Program-made: the position numbers and the translations under genes
Notes under the pieces: generated by a model
The model's input: only the letters and a program-made list of their open reading frames with translations
Database searches by the model: none
Told to the model about the DNA's origin: nothing
Shown: piece after piece, positions 54,477 through 63,938 of the stretch
How the letters are laid out: every line of letters starts with the position of its first letter
Numbering within the stretch: the first letter of the stretch is position 1
Assembly: GCA_017656305.1 (NCBI GenBank)
Contig: JACDOG010000005.1
Span: forward strand, 1 to 64,000
Reading direction: 5' to 3'
Source: Thermoanaerobacteraceae bacterium
GTDB taxonomy: Bacteria; Bacillota; JADQBR01
DNA length: 64,000 bases

Positions 54477-55682
54477 TTACATATCAAAATGATGCTTAAG
54501 AATCTCCCGGATCTGATGGCACCGGGATTCCCATGAATTTATTCTGGCAATGTTTTGGGCTTTCTCTGCAATCTCTTGTCGCTTTCTGTCATCACATACA
54601 AGGTTCAACACTGTAGCTATATGCCTCTCAAATTCCAAATGATCTTGCGCCATCCATATTACCCCCGGCACGTGTAATATTTCCGGCAAAGCGGTTGCTA
54701 CTACCGGCTTGCCTACCGCTAGATATTCCCACATTTTTATCGGGTTGGCTTGCTCTGTAACTTCATAGCGCAGCCACGGAATTAACATGACATCAAAATG
54801 CTGCATGTAAAAGGGAAGTTCCGAGTATTGCCGTGAACCCAGCCAGTAAATATTTTTCCGTTTCGGCACCTGCAGCCCTCCCTGTTTTGGGCCAATGAGA
54901 ACGATATTCCATGCAGGATGTTTCTTTGCAATCATGTCCAGCAGCTCAAAGTCCAGCCATTCGTATACAGCCCCAACAAACCCCAACCTGGGCTTGCCGA
55001 TACCTTGCAGGTCGCGGGGCACCGCGTTGTCATTCCTGTACATGCTGTCAACGGTGGCAAAGTGCTGGTAATCTGCTGCATTGGGGACCAAATAAGTTGC
55101 CCGATTTTTTTTGCCCTGTTCGTTATAAAGGCCCTGTGACGTCGTAAGCACCACATCAGCTTTCTCCACCAATTCCTTTTCCCATTGTTCCGTTTCCGGA
55201 CTGGACCAGCTGAAAGAATGAAAGCTGTCCACACAATCATATACCACGCTGGTTTCACCTAACTGTCCAATGACGCCGACTGCTGCAGGATTGTATATCC
55301 ATAATAACGGGTTATTAATGTTAGTTGCGGCAAATACTTTACGCAGTTCCAGTTTTAATAAGTCCAAATTTAGTTTCCTGAGCTGTTCTTTATTCATTTT
55401 CGGATAACTGGCCCGGGATATTTCCCGGGGTGAAAAAACGTACAACGTATTGCTCATCATTCGCAACCGCTGGCCAATGCTTTTCTGCCCCTCTCCCAGT
55501 TCCCTTGCCACCTGTTGGGCAGATACCGGAAAAGGCGGGTCTACATAAAGTACATCATAAATCTGACTTAAACGGGTCATAATTTGCTGTGGTCTCTGCC
55601 ACAAAAAATCCCACCGGGTTGACGACATGCATACAATCTGTTTTCTGGATGTTCCCGCATTTTTAAAGGAGCTTTGAGACAA
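54477..55682 (-). CDS. GT-B-type glycosyltransferase, homologue of the 50.9-kb gene
   Basis: The 401-residue product has an N-terminal RWDFLWQRPQQIMTRLSQIYDVLYVDPP, and the donor-binding region contains MWEYLAVGKPVVATALPEI. It shares the WQRPQQ/YQRPQQ start and the overall plan with the gene at 50941-51963 but is longer. The start is a TTG with AAGGTGATC upstream, within the end of the CgeB-like gene (20-base overlap). Probable role in surface or spore glycan assembly. Confidence 0.83.
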   Translation of the reverse strand: MSQSSFKNAGTSRKQIVCMSSTRWDFLWQRPQQIMTRLSQIYDVLYVDPPFPVSAQQVARELGEGQKSIGQRLRMMSNTLYVFSPREISRASYPKMNKEQLRKLNLDLLKLELRKVFAATNINNPLLWIYNPAAVGVIGQLGETSVVYDCVDSFHSFSWSSPETEQWEKELVEKADVVLTTSQGLYNEQGKKNRATYLVPNAADYQHFATVDSMYRNDNAVPRDLQGIGKPRLGFVGAVYEWLDFELLDMIAKKHPAWNIVLIGPKQGGLQVPKRKNIYWLGSRQYSELPFYMQHFDVMLIPWLRYEVTEQANPIKMWEYLAVGKPVVATALPEILHVPGVIWMAQDHLEFERHIATVLNLVCDDRKRQEIAEKAQNIARINSWESRCHQIREILKHHFDM

Positions 55683-56616
55683 GCCGGATCACCTTCCTTG
55701 CCCGTTTGGTATAGGTATCTCTCCTGCAAACCAGCTGCTGGCCTGCAGTGGCAATTTCCTCCCTGGCTTTTTCGTTCTGCAAGTAATAATCCACCAGGCG
55801 TAAAGTTTCCCCAGGAGACCTGCTCCAAACGAGATGCTTACCGTATTTAAATAGACGTTTGTGAGCAGGTGTATAGTAAGTAAGGTAAAAAGCACCGCAA
55901 CCGAGAACTTCATAAGTACGCATAGAGGTCTGCGTAACTGAGGAGTCTACGCAATGCAGTCCCAAGACAATTTTTGCCGAAGAGTAGACCGTGGGTAGCA
56001 ACTTGTATGGAAGCACCCCGCCCAAAAACCTGTCCGGTAGCCTGGTAGGCCGGGAATCGTCATCCCACCAGATACCCCACACCTTGATATCGTACCCCTG
56101 TTCCACCAACGGTTTGACCATCACACCTACCTGGTGATATCGGTTATCATAATTGTTGGCAACCAGAACAATGTCATGCCGGTACTGTTCATCCGGTTGC
56201 ACCCGGCGGTGAAATCGCGGGTTACAACCAAACAGCAGGATATCTACCTTATAACCCTTGGCTTTATATAAAGGTACGCATTCCACAGTTGTCGTCAATG
56301 TAAGCAGCGCTTGTTCCGCATACCACTGGGAAAAAGACGGGTACAAAATCGGGTCTTCAATTGCCCAGTAAACCAACGGCACCCGGGTTTTTTTTAAAGT
56401 ATTGAATAAAGTGGGCAAATGTATGCCCACAGCATGACCTTCGGAAAAAATGAAATCTGGTTTAAATTCTTCAATGGCTTCTTCCAAAACCTTGCCCTGT
56501 TGTTCTGTTTCCACTTTACATAATTTAAGCAACTTGGTACGGTGACCGATATCCTCAAAACCAACCGCTAATCCGTATTTGAGCAAGGGCACGTCATTGG
56601 TAAATAGTACCCTCAT
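55663..56616 (-). CDS. CgeB-like glycosyltransferase, paralogue 2
   Basis: This 317-residue member of the CgeB family begins MRVLFTNDVPLLKYGLAVGF and ends with the RTYEVLGCGAFYLTYYTPAH segment and a C-terminal helix. GGAGGAG lies before the ATG at 56616; the earlier ATG is not needed. It is very similar to the next paralogue (MRVLFTNNPPLIKYGLAVGF), so the pair is a recent tandem duplication. It overlaps the downstream glycosyltransferase gene. Confidence 0.86.
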   Translation of the reverse strand: MRVLFTNDVPLLKYGLAVGFEDIGHRTKLLKLCKVETEQQGKVLEEAIEEFKPDFIFSEGHAVGIHLPTLFNTLKKTRVPLVYWAIEDPILYPSFSQWYAEQALLTLTTTVECVPLYKAKGYKVDILLFGCNPRFHRRVQPDEQYRHDIVLVANNYDNRYHQVGVMVKPLVEQGYDIKVWGIWWDDDSRPTRLPDRFLGGVLPYKLLPTVYSSAKIVLGLHCVDSSVTQTSMRTYEVLGCGAFYLTYYTPAHKRLFKYGKHLVWSRSPGETLRLVDYYLQNEKAREEIATAGQQLVCRRDTYTKRARKVIRLVSKLL

Positions 56617-56687
56617 GGCTTCTCCTCCCACCAAATTTAATTTCTACAACAAACAGCAATTTATCAAACAATCTGGATTACACCTCA

Positions 56688-57641
56688 TTAAAGCATTTCA
56701 GTTACCAGCTCCACTACCCTTGCAGCACGTTGTACATACGTATCCCGTTCATACACCAACCACTGTCCCTGGACTGCAATTTTCCTCCTGGCATCATGGT
56801 CCTGCAGGTACCGGTCCACAAGCTGTATTGTTTCACTTGGTGATTTGCTCCAGACAAGATGTTTACCAAATTGAAACAAGTGTTCATGGGCCGGTGTATA
56901 ATACGTGAGGTAAAAGGCACCACATCCCAGTGCTTCGTAAGTACGCATGGATGTCTGCGTCGTGGAAGTATCCACACAGTGCAGTCCCAGTACAATCTTA
57001 GCCGAGGAATACACCTGCGGCAATTGTTCATACGGAAGCAAACCACCTAGGAACTGGTCCGGCAATCTTGTAGGACGCTGCTCGTCATCCCACCAGTACC
57101 CCCACACTTTGATGTCATACCCTTTTTCTACCAAAGGTTTGACCAAAACATCCACCTGGTAATAACGATTTGCATAATTGGAAGCCACCAGCACTATATC
57201 ATGCCGGTATTTTTCCTCGGGAGGTACGTTCCTGTGGAACGCCGGATTACACCCAAATAACAGTAGATCCGCATGCAGTCCCAGGGCTTTATACCACGGC
57301 AAGCATTCTTGGGTGGTCGTCAGCGTAAGCAGGGCATGGCGTGCATACTGCTTGGATACAGTGGAAAACTGTATCGGGTCTTCAATGGCCCAGTATACCA
57401 GCGGTGTTCCGGTTTGTTTGAGAACTGCAAAAAAAGTTGGCAAATGGACACCGGCTGCATGCCCCTCAGTTAATATAAAATCCGGTTTAAATTCCTCAAT
57501 GGCTTGCCGTAAAAATGCTCCTTGACGTTCCTGCTCAACCTGCCAGAGTCCTATGATTTTGGTATCATGCCCCAACTGTTGAAAACCAACTGCCAGCCCG
57601 TACTTGATTAACGGAGGGTTATTGGTAAACAGTACTCGCAA
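56688..57641 (-). CDS. CgeB-like glycosyltransferase, paralogue 3
   Basis: This 317-residue protein is a close copy of the previous one, with the same DILLFGCNPAFHR-type segment, the WWDDEQRPTRLPDQFLGG loop and the RTYEALGCGAFYLTYY block. The start is a TTG with GGGAGGG upstream. It is the first gene of the minus-strand run paralogue 3, paralogue 2, GT-B enzyme. The third paralogue, on the plus strand, is more distant. Confidence 0.86.
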   Translation of the reverse strand: MRVLFTNNPPLIKYGLAVGFQQLGHDTKIIGLWQVEQERQGAFLRQAIEEFKPDFILTEGHAAGVHLPTFFAVLKQTGTPLVYWAIEDPIQFSTVSKQYARHALLTLTTTQECLPWYKALGLHADLLLFGCNPAFHRNVPPEEKYRHDIVLVASNYANRYYQVDVLVKPLVEKGYDIKVWGYWWDDEQRPTRLPDQFLGGLLPYEQLPQVYSSAKIVLGLHCVDTSTTQTSMRTYEALGCGAFYLTYYTPAHEHLFQFGKHLVWSKSPSETIQLVDRYLQDHDARRKIAVQGQWLVYERDTYVQRAARVVELVTEML

Positions 57642-57745
57642 AATGTTTCCCTCCCGGGTAATAAAAAATGACTTATATTATTTTATGACCGGCAACAACT
57701 GATAGTTCGATAAAATTCACCCCTGCTCAACATCTTTACCGGCAT

Positions 57746-57770
57746 AGAAAAACCCGGCTGGATAGCCGGG
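57746..57770 (-). terminator. intrinsic terminator after aspA
   Basis: CCCGGCT and AGCCGGG arms (57753-57759, 57764-57770) are followed by TTTTTCT on the minus strand. Confidence 0.92.
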
Positions 57771-57803
57771 AAAATGATACAAATTGTTAGAATTAGCACC
57801 AAA

Positions 57804-59252
57804 TCAAGTTTTAACTTTTCTCCTGCTGTAAGCACTTTTAAACGGCCTTTTCAAAATGGCCCCTCCGGCAATACCCTGCTTGGTCAGTTCATAGGGGGAG
57901 AAGATAATGTCCACCTCCTTTTCGTCAAACAAACCTTTTTCCAACACCAACTGCCTCACAGGCTTGCCGGTTTCCAGTGCTTCTTTAGCCAGGGCAGAGG
58001 TAGTCTCGTAGCCCAAATACGGGTTTAAAGCCGTGATGATGCCGATACTATTTTCAAAATACTTGCGGCAGATATCCTCGTTGGCTGTTATGCCCTTAAC
58101 TGCCTTGCGGGCAAAAACCCGGATGACGTTGGCGAGAATCTGGAAGGACTGGAATAAATTATACGCAACCACGGGCTCCATGACGTTCAATTCCAACTGT
58201 CCTGCTTCCAATGCCATGGTAATGGTAAGGTCATTACCAACCACCTGAAAAGCAACCTGGTTTACCGTTTCGGGGATTACCGGGTTTACTTTACCCGGCA
58301 TTATAGAAGAGCCCGGCTGCACCGGCGGCAGGTTAATTTCGTTAAAACCCACCTTGGGTCCGGAAGACATCAGACGCAGATCATTGGCAATTTTGGATAA
58401 ATCTACGGCCAGTATTTTCAGCGCTCCGGATATCTCTGCCAGGACATCGATATTTTGTGTAGCATCCACCAGGTCACTAGCCAACGACAAATCGTACCCG
58501 GTATAGTCCCGCAACTCGCTCACTACTATTTCACTGTATTTCTTGTCCGAGTTTAGCCCGGTTCCCGTGGCAGTCGCACCCATGTTAATAGTCAGTAATG
58601 CCTGCAGTGACCGCTTGATTCTCTGTTTATCGCGGGCAATTACATGTTTGTAAGCACAAAACTCCTGCCCTAATCTAATGGGAACAGCGTCCTGCAGGTG
58701 AGTGCGTCCGACCTTGACTATATGGTCAAATTCCCTGGCCTTCATGCCAAAGGTTTTTTTCAACTCGATAATAGCCTCCAAAAGCTCGTCGCCAAACATC
58801 AGGCTGGCCAGGCGGATAGCCGTTGGGAAAACATCATTGGTAGACTGTGAAGCATTAACGTGTGTGTTGGGAGACACTAAATCATAATCTCCCTTTTTGC
58901 CGCCCAGGGCTTCTATGGCAATATTGGCAATCACCTCGTTGGCATTCATGTTAATGGACGTTCCTGCACCGCCCTGGATCACGTCAACCACAAAGTGCTC
59001 GTGATATTTGCCGTCAATAATCACATCACATGCTTCCACTATGGCATCGGCAATATCCGGACTAACCACGCCGGTACGCTTGTTGGCCACAGCGCAGGCT
59101 TTTTTTACCATGGCCAGCGCCACAATCAGGTTGGGATAGAGCCGGTAACCCGTGATAGGAAAATTCTCCACAGCCCTTGCAGTCTGAATGCCGTAATAGA
59201 CGTCTTCGGGAATCTCTTTTTCGCCTAACAGATCTTTTTCAATTCTTGTCAT
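57804..59252 (-). CDS. aspA: aspartate ammonia-lyase AspA
   Basis: This 482-residue fumarase/aspartase-superfamily enzyme converts aspartate to fumarate and ammonia. The catalytic loop GSSIMPGKVNPV is intact. The N-terminal GIQTARAVENFPITG and the segment TGTGLNSDKKY favour aspartase over fumarase. The ATG at 59252 has AAGGGG nine bases upstream. It starts 6 bases after the asparaginase stop, so asparagine to aspartate to fumarate is one transcript, as in the ansAB operon of bacilli. Confidence 0.92.
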   Translation of the reverse strand: MTRIEKDLLGEKEIPEDVYYGIQTARAVENFPITGYRLYPNLIVALAMVKKACAVANKRTGVVSPDIADAIVEACDVIIDGKYHEHFVVDVIQGGAGTSINMNANEVIANIAIEALGGKKGDYDLVSPNTHVNASQSTNDVFPTAIRLASLMFGDELLEAIIELKKTFGMKAREFDHIVKVGRTHLQDAVPIRLGQEFCAYKHVIARDKQRIKRSLQALLTINMGATATGTGLNSDKKYSEIVVSELRDYTGYDLSLASDLVDATQNIDVLAEISGALKILAVDLSKIANDLRLMSSGPKVGFNEINLPPVQPGSSIMPGKVNPVIPETVNQVAFQVVGNDLTITMALEAGQLELNVMEPVVAYNLFQSFQILANVIRVFARKAVKGITANEDICRKYFENSIGIITALNPYLGYETTSALAKEALETGKPVRQLVLEKGLFDEKEVDIIFSPYELTKQGIAGGAILKRPFKSAYSRRKVKT

Positions 59253-59257
59253 CCGTT

Positions 59258-60250
59258 TCAACCCCTTATGTCCCCGGATATCGGTTGTTCCATTAATTCT
59301 TTAACCCGCTGCAGGTTATCAGTCCTGCCCAGTACCCACATTAGTTTGGTTACTATAGCCTCCGTTGTCATGTCCTTTCCGGAGATAATCGGGTTTTGCG
59401 CCACCTTCTTCCCCACTTCATAGAGGTTCAGGTCAATCCCTTCTTCCAGGCATTGGGTGGTAACCACCACGGCAATGCCCGCTTCGGTCAGTTCTCTCAC
59501 CTTGGAAGTGAGGTCCCGTTTTTCAAAGGGAATTCCTCCCAGGCCGAAACTCTCAATGACAACGCCTTTGTAACACTCCTTGAGATAATCAAATACCTCC
59601 GGCTGCAGTCCCGGGTAAAGCTTTAAGAGAAATACGTCCGTACACAAGGAGGTATCCAAAGTAACTTCTCCGCCGGTGTCCAGTATGACTTCACCAGTAA
59701 ATTTAACGGTGTCATTTTCTATAAATGCAACATAGGGAGAATTGATACTCGCAAAAGCATCATAGCTTTTGGTTTTCATCTTCACCGCCCGGGTTCCCAG
59801 AATAACCCGTCCGTCAAACACCACAAATACACCGCCGCCACCTTCTAAAACAAATCTGACCGAATCTATGACATTTCTTTTGGCATCGGTTTCCTCCCGG
59901 TCAATCGGTTGCTGGGCACCGGTTATAACCACGGGTTTTGACAGGTTCTGCAGCATGTATGACAGCGCCGCAGAAGTGTAACCCATGGTATTGGTCCCGT
60001 GAGTAATCACAAAACCGTCATATTCAGCGTAATTTGCATAAACCACCCGGGCGATTTCCTGCCAATATTCAGGCTGCATGTTGGTACTGTCCACATTCAT
60101 AAGCAGTTTACCCTCAATACAGCACATGTCATTTAATTCCGGCATATAACGCAACAGCCCTTCCGCCGTGTAGGCGGGAGCCAACCCTTCCTTACTCTCT
60201 GTGGAGGCAATAGTGCCGCCCGTTGCCAGTAAAAGTACTCTTTTCATCAT
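59258..60250 (-). CDS. ansA: L-asparaginase
   Basis: This 330-residue cytoplasmic asparaginase hydrolyses asparagine to aspartate and ammonia. Both catalytic threonine boxes are present, ATGGTIAST near the N-terminus and [17 protein letters not shown] at about 80-96. No signal peptide is seen. The ATG at 60250 follows AAGGG by seven bases; the frame opens 57 bases earlier. It is coupled to aspA. Confidence 0.92.
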   Translation of the reverse strand: MMKRVLLLATGGTIASTESKEGLAPAYTAEGLLRYMPELNDMCCIEGKLLMNVDSTNMQPEYWQEIARVVYANYAEYDGFVITHGTNTMGYTSAALSYMLQNLSKPVVITGAQQPIDREETDAKRNVIDSVRFVLEGGGGVFVVFDGRVILGTRAVKMKTKSYDAFASINSPYVAFIENDTVKFTGEVILDTGGEVTLDTSLCTDVFLLKLYPGLQPEVFDYLKECYKGVVIESFGLGGIPFEKRDLTSKVRELTEAGIAVVVTTQCLEEGIDLNLYEVGKKVAQNPIISGKDMTTEAIVTKLMWVLGRTDNLQRVKELMEQPISGDIRG

Positions 60251-60355
60251 TGATACACCCTTGCTGAAAACTAAGCTGCTGGCTGACTTGTTTCGTCTGC
60301 ATACCAAATAAACTTATTGGTATAGCTATAGACTATTAGTTTGATTTTTTGCTTT

Positions 60356-60365
60356 TTGTATACAA
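60356..60365 (-). promoter_or_regulatory. possible operator palindrome upstream of ansA-aspA
   Basis: TTGTATACAA is a perfect 10-base palindrome, followed by a related ATACTGTACAC. GntR-family regulators use TTGTATACAA-like sites. The 325-base gap 60251-60574 otherwise holds the ansA promoter region and the lonC terminator. Confidence 0.3.
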
Positions 60366-60499
60366 TATACTGTACACTATGGGCTTCGGCACAATATACT
60401 AAATTCCTGCCTGTAATAAAATATATTTTAGAGAAAAATCTTAGCACTCAAGGTTTTTCCCTGTATTATTGTTTCCCGTCAGGCTGCAAATAATTGATA

Positions 60500-60537
60500 A
60501 AATAAATAAAGCTCTGGTTTGATTAAAACCAGAGCTT
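60500..60537 (-). terminator. intrinsic terminator after the Lon-family gene
   Basis: AAGCTCTGGTTT and AAACCAGAGCTT arms (60509-60520, 60526-60537) are followed by TATTTATTTT on the minus strand. Confidence 0.88.
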
Positions 60538-60574
60538 CGTTCAATCAATTGAGAAGCATTAAACCCACCCCTGT

Positions 60575-62488
60575 CTATTCCGCAAACACCCGCTCCATGA
60601 TTTGACTGACATGTTTAATGGGTATTATGTCAATCCCTTTTAAACCGGCAGGAATATCCTGTTGATTCTTTTCCGGAATAAACACCGTCTTGATTCCCAC
60701 CTGCTTGGCCCCGTATATTTTCTCAAAAATCCCGCCCACCGGTTTTACCATCCCCTGTATGGACAGTTCACCGGTGACGGCTATGTCCTGGCGCAGGGGT
60801 TTTTCTTCCAGGGCACTGAGTACAGCCAGGAAAATAGCCACTCCTGCAGACGGCCCGTCAATATTGCCACCACCCACCACGTTAATATGCAGGTCATAAT
60901 CAGCCACATCCTTACCCGTTAGCTTGCGGATGACAGAAGTGGCGTTAAACACGGAATCCTTGGCCATGGAACCTGCCGTATCGTTAAACCGTATTTTCCC
61001 CTTCCCTTTTTCCGCCGCAGGGAAAGCCACGCTTTCAATCTCCAGTACCGAGCCGACAAACCCGTGGACACCAAGGCCGTAAATTTTTCCAATTTCTGGT
61101 GCTCCGCCGACATTAATGTTTACATAGGGAGTTAACCGGGCATTCTGTATTACCTGGAAAATATCCTCCGGACTGATGGTAACGCCTTCCATGCTGCTGT
61201 TATTTTGGCTCTGCCGCTCAAACAAACATAAGCCGTAGGCATCGGCCAGGATGTTAATCGCCTTTCTCCCTTCGATAGTATATTCCCCTATAATTTCCGG
61301 CACCCGGGGGTGGACATTTACCTGCAGTTTCTCTGCAGCATTAATGACAATCTGCTGGATATCCCGCGGTGTCAGCGGCTCGAAGAACACTTCTGCACAG
61401 CGCGACCGTAGTGCCGGATTTAATTCCTGAGGGCTGCGCGTAGTAGCTCCTATCAGTACAAAATCAGCCGGGGCACCCTCTTCAAAGATTTTTTTGATGT
61501 ACCGGGGAATATTGTTATCGTGCGGGTCATAATACGAGGAATCGAATTCAACCCGCTTGTCCTCCAGTACCTTTAACAATTTATTGAGCAGCAACGGGTC
61601 CATTTCGCCAATTTCGTCAATGAAAAGAATCCCCCCGTGGGCATCAGTGACCAGCCCCAACTTGGGTTCGGGGACACCGGTGTCGGCAAAGTCCCTCCTG
61701 GCTCCCTGGTAGATCGGATCATGGACTGAGCCCAGCAGCGGGTTGGTGACGTCACGCGGGTCCCAGCGCAGCGTTGTTCCGTCCACTTCAACAAACGGAG
61801 CATCTTCGGCAAACGGGGTGTTGGGAAAGAGCTTAGCCTTTTCCAGGGCTAACCGGGCAGCGGTTGTCTTGCCCACTCCCGGCGGCCCGTAAACAATCAC
61901 ATGCTGGGGAAAGGGGGATGCAATTTTGGACACCAAGGCGCGAACGGCCCGTTCCTGCCCCACAATATCCTCCAGCTTGGTCGGCCTCAGGATTTCCATA
62001 GCCGAGCGTGCCAGTTTCTTGCGGTCCAACTTTTCCAGGATGGCCAATTTTTTTAACGTTTGCGCGTTTTCCGGGCCGGCTTTTTCCCGGATAATCTGCA
62101 TCTTTATTTCGTTTAAAAATTCTTCATACCGCTCCTGCATGCGCCCCGCTATTTTCTGTTCCAGTTCATCTTCCAGTGATTTTCTGGCCATCTGGTCAGC
62201 CAGAATATCCTCCAGATGGTCCAGCACATCGGAAAATTCATCGGGAAAGGGAACCGTGTCTATAGTGGGATCGCCGTTAATCAACCGCATTAGAGCCAAA
62301 ATTCGCTCCGCCACGTCCTCGGACCGCATCTCCTGCAGCGTTCCCAACTTGCTGGCCCGGAGCACCAGCTTGTCAGTACCCCAAAGGTCGTCTAACAGAC
62401 CGTACAGTGCCGTAACTCTTTGCTCGATCTCCTGCTTAATTTCTATATGGTCGCTCGCTTTTGCAATATTATTTAACCGTCTGCTCAT
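60575..62488 (-). CDS. lonC: spore-type Lon-family ATP-dependent protease (LonC)
   Basis: This 637-residue protease lacks the large N-terminal domain of LonA. It has a helical N-terminal part (about 1-150), an AAA+ domain with Walker A YGPPGVGKTTAAR and Walker B GILFIDEIGEMD, and a Ser-Lys protease domain. The catalytic Ser is in DGPSAGVAIF and the Lys in FEKIYGAKQ. It matches the spore Lon-like family found beside rplI in spore formers. AAAGGAG precedes the ATG at 62488. Confidence 0.93.
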   Translation of the reverse strand: MSRRLNNIAKASDHIEIKQEIEQRVTALYGLLDDLWGTDKLVLRASKLGTLQEMRSEDVAERILALMRLINGDPTIDTVPFPDEFSDVLDHLEDILADQMARKSLEDELEQKIAGRMQERYEEFLNEIKMQIIREKAGPENAQTLKKLAILEKLDRKKLARSAMEILRPTKLEDIVGQERAVRALVSKIASPFPQHVIVYGPPGVGKTTAARLALEKAKLFPNTPFAEDAPFVEVDGTTLRWDPRDVTNPLLGSVHDPIYQGARRDFADTGVPEPKLGLVTDAHGGILFIDEIGEMDPLLLNKLLKVLEDKRVEFDSSYYDPHDNNIPRYIKKIFEEGAPADFVLIGATTRSPQELNPALRSRCAEVFFEPLTPRDIQQIVINAAEKLQVNVHPRVPEIIGEYTIEGRKAINILADAYGLCLFERQSQNNSSMEGVTISPEDIFQVIQNARLTPYVNINVGGAPEIGKIYGLGVHGFVGSVLEIESVAFPAAEKGKGKIRFNDTAGSMAKDSVFNATSVIRKLTGKDVADYDLHINVVGGGNIDGPSAGVAIFLAVLSALEEKPLRQDIAVTGELSIQGMVKPVGGIFEKIYGAKQVGIKTVFIPEKNQQDIPAGLKGIDIIPIKHVSQIMERVFAE

Positions 62489-62508
62489 AGCAAACTCCTT
62501 TCGCCAGG

Positions 62509-62955
62509 TCATTGAGCAGTTACCTTTACTGTTACCTTTCCGTGTACTTCAGGATGGATCTTCACCTTGAGGTTATAACTGCCCAGCGATTTGATGGGGT
62601 CATCCAGTTCAATCTTGCGCTTGTCAATCTTGATACCCAGCTCGTTTTTAATGGCCTCGGCAATGTCCTTGCTAGTAACCGAACCAAACAGTTTACCGTT
62701 ATCGCCAGCCTTTGCCTTAATAGTGATAACTGACGCAGCCAGTCTTTCCCTGGTTTGTTCCGCCGCTGCAACTTCTTCCTGGTAGCGGCGCTGTTCCGCC
62801 TTTTTCATCTTTTTCAATTCTTTCATATTACCGCTGGTGGCCTCTTCGGCAAGTCCTTTCGGTAATAAAAAATTGCGCGCGTAACCATCGGAAACCTCAA
62901 CCACATCTCCCTTACGGCCCAACTTTTTTACGTCTTGTTTGAGAATAACCTTCAT
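62509..62955 (-). CDS. rplI: 50S ribosomal protein L9
   Basis: This 148-residue protein has the N-terminal rRNA-binding domain MKVILKQDVKKLGRKGDVVEVSDGYARNFL..., a long connecting helix and a C-terminal domain, all typical. GGAGAGG lies before the ATG at 62955. It overlaps the preceding gene by four bases (ATGA) and is followed by lonC after 20 bases. Confidence 0.97.
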   Translation of the reverse strand: MKVILKQDVKKLGRKGDVVEVSDGYARNFLLPKGLAEEATSGNMKELKKMKKAEQRRYQEEVAAAEQTRERLAASVITIKAKAGDNGKLFGSVTSKDIAEAIKNELGIKIDKRKIELDDPIKSLGSYNLKVKIHPEVHGKVTVKVTAQ

Positions 62956-63938
62956 TGCACCCTCTCCTTTCCTAACTTTCTCCAATCAAACAAGGGGTCA
63001 AAGACGCCTATGACGCTTAAAAATAAGCCCGCTAACGGCCAGTTAATAACTATAAAAGCAATCAGCAAAACACGCAGCAACGGTGAATTAAGTCTTTCCT
63101 TGTAAAAGTAAACTACCACGCTTAACCCGTTAATAAGTATGAAAGGAAAGTAAATGTACAGCACATTTTGCCCTACAGTAGTCATCCCCGGAAGCTGCAT
63201 GTAGTCTCCGAAAAGAACAAGTGCCAGGCCGATAATAACCCCCCATACCGAGTACCAGGGCAACTGCCAGTAGCGAAACGGCGGAATATAGGGGACGGGA
63301 AAGTTAAGTTTCTTAATAATCAGCCGTGCCAGCAGGAAGTTAACAATGGCAGAAAAAATCGTACTGACAATCAGAATACCGGGGATAATGGCCTTGAACC
63401 AGAGTGCCAGTTGCTCCATGGTTTGCCGCAGTTCTTCCTCATTAACACCCCGGGCGGCCATGTTATCCAGCAGTCCTATTTGTCGGTACAAGTCAATAGT
63501 GGATTCAATTGAGGTATTTAACTGCTGGTCCCAGGCAGCCAAATCCACCCCTGTCACCCCGGCAGATAGGAGCAGCACCAAGAACATGGACAGGCCCGCC
63601 ACCAGGCTGCCCCAGAATACAAACTTTCCGGGTGAGGCCTGTTTTTTGAACAACCAGCCATAGATAATCCCCACGCCACCAAACTGAACTATTTGCACAA
63701 AAGCCCTTACCGGGTCGGAAAATATCATTACCAGCAAAGAAGCCACAACGGTGACCAGAATTCCCGCCCGCAGGTCATACTTGATAATTGCAACTACCAT
63801 CGGAACGGTCCAAATAAAACTGGTAATCACCTGAAGCGGTGGTATCCACAATCCCACCAAAGCCAACAGCGCCGTCAACGCTGCAAGCATTGCTCCTTCA
63901 GTTAATGCTTTGGTACCGGAAGTCTGTCGCAAAGCCAA
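62952..63938 (-). CDS. yybS: YybS-like DUF2232 membrane protein
   Basis: This 328-residue protein has about eight helices and an external loop (about 125-165). The N-terminal KALTEGAMLAALTALLALVG and the segment PPFRYWQLPWYSVWGVIIGLAL are typical of the family placed before rplI in bacilli and clostridia. The role is unknown. The TTG at 63938 follows directly after the preceding stop; a TTG at 63932 gives better spacing to AGGGG. It is coupled to rplI by an ATGA overlap. Confidence 0.85.
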   Translation of the reverse strand: MALRQTSGTKALTEGAMLAALTALLALVGLWIPPLQVITSFIWTVPMVVAIIKYDLRAGILVTVVASLLVMIFSDPVRAFVQIVQFGGVGIIYGWLFKKQASPGKFVFWGSLVAGLSMFLVLLLSAGVTGVDLAAWDQQLNTSIESTIDLYRQIGLLDNMAARGVNEEELRQTMEQLALWFKAIIPGILIVSTIFSAIVNFLLARLIIKKLNFPVPYIPPFRYWQLPWYSVWGVIIGLALVLFGDYMQLPGMTTVGQNVLYIYFPFILINGLSVVVYFYKERLNSPLLRVLLIAFIVINWPLAGLFLSVIGVFDPLFDWRKLGKERVQ

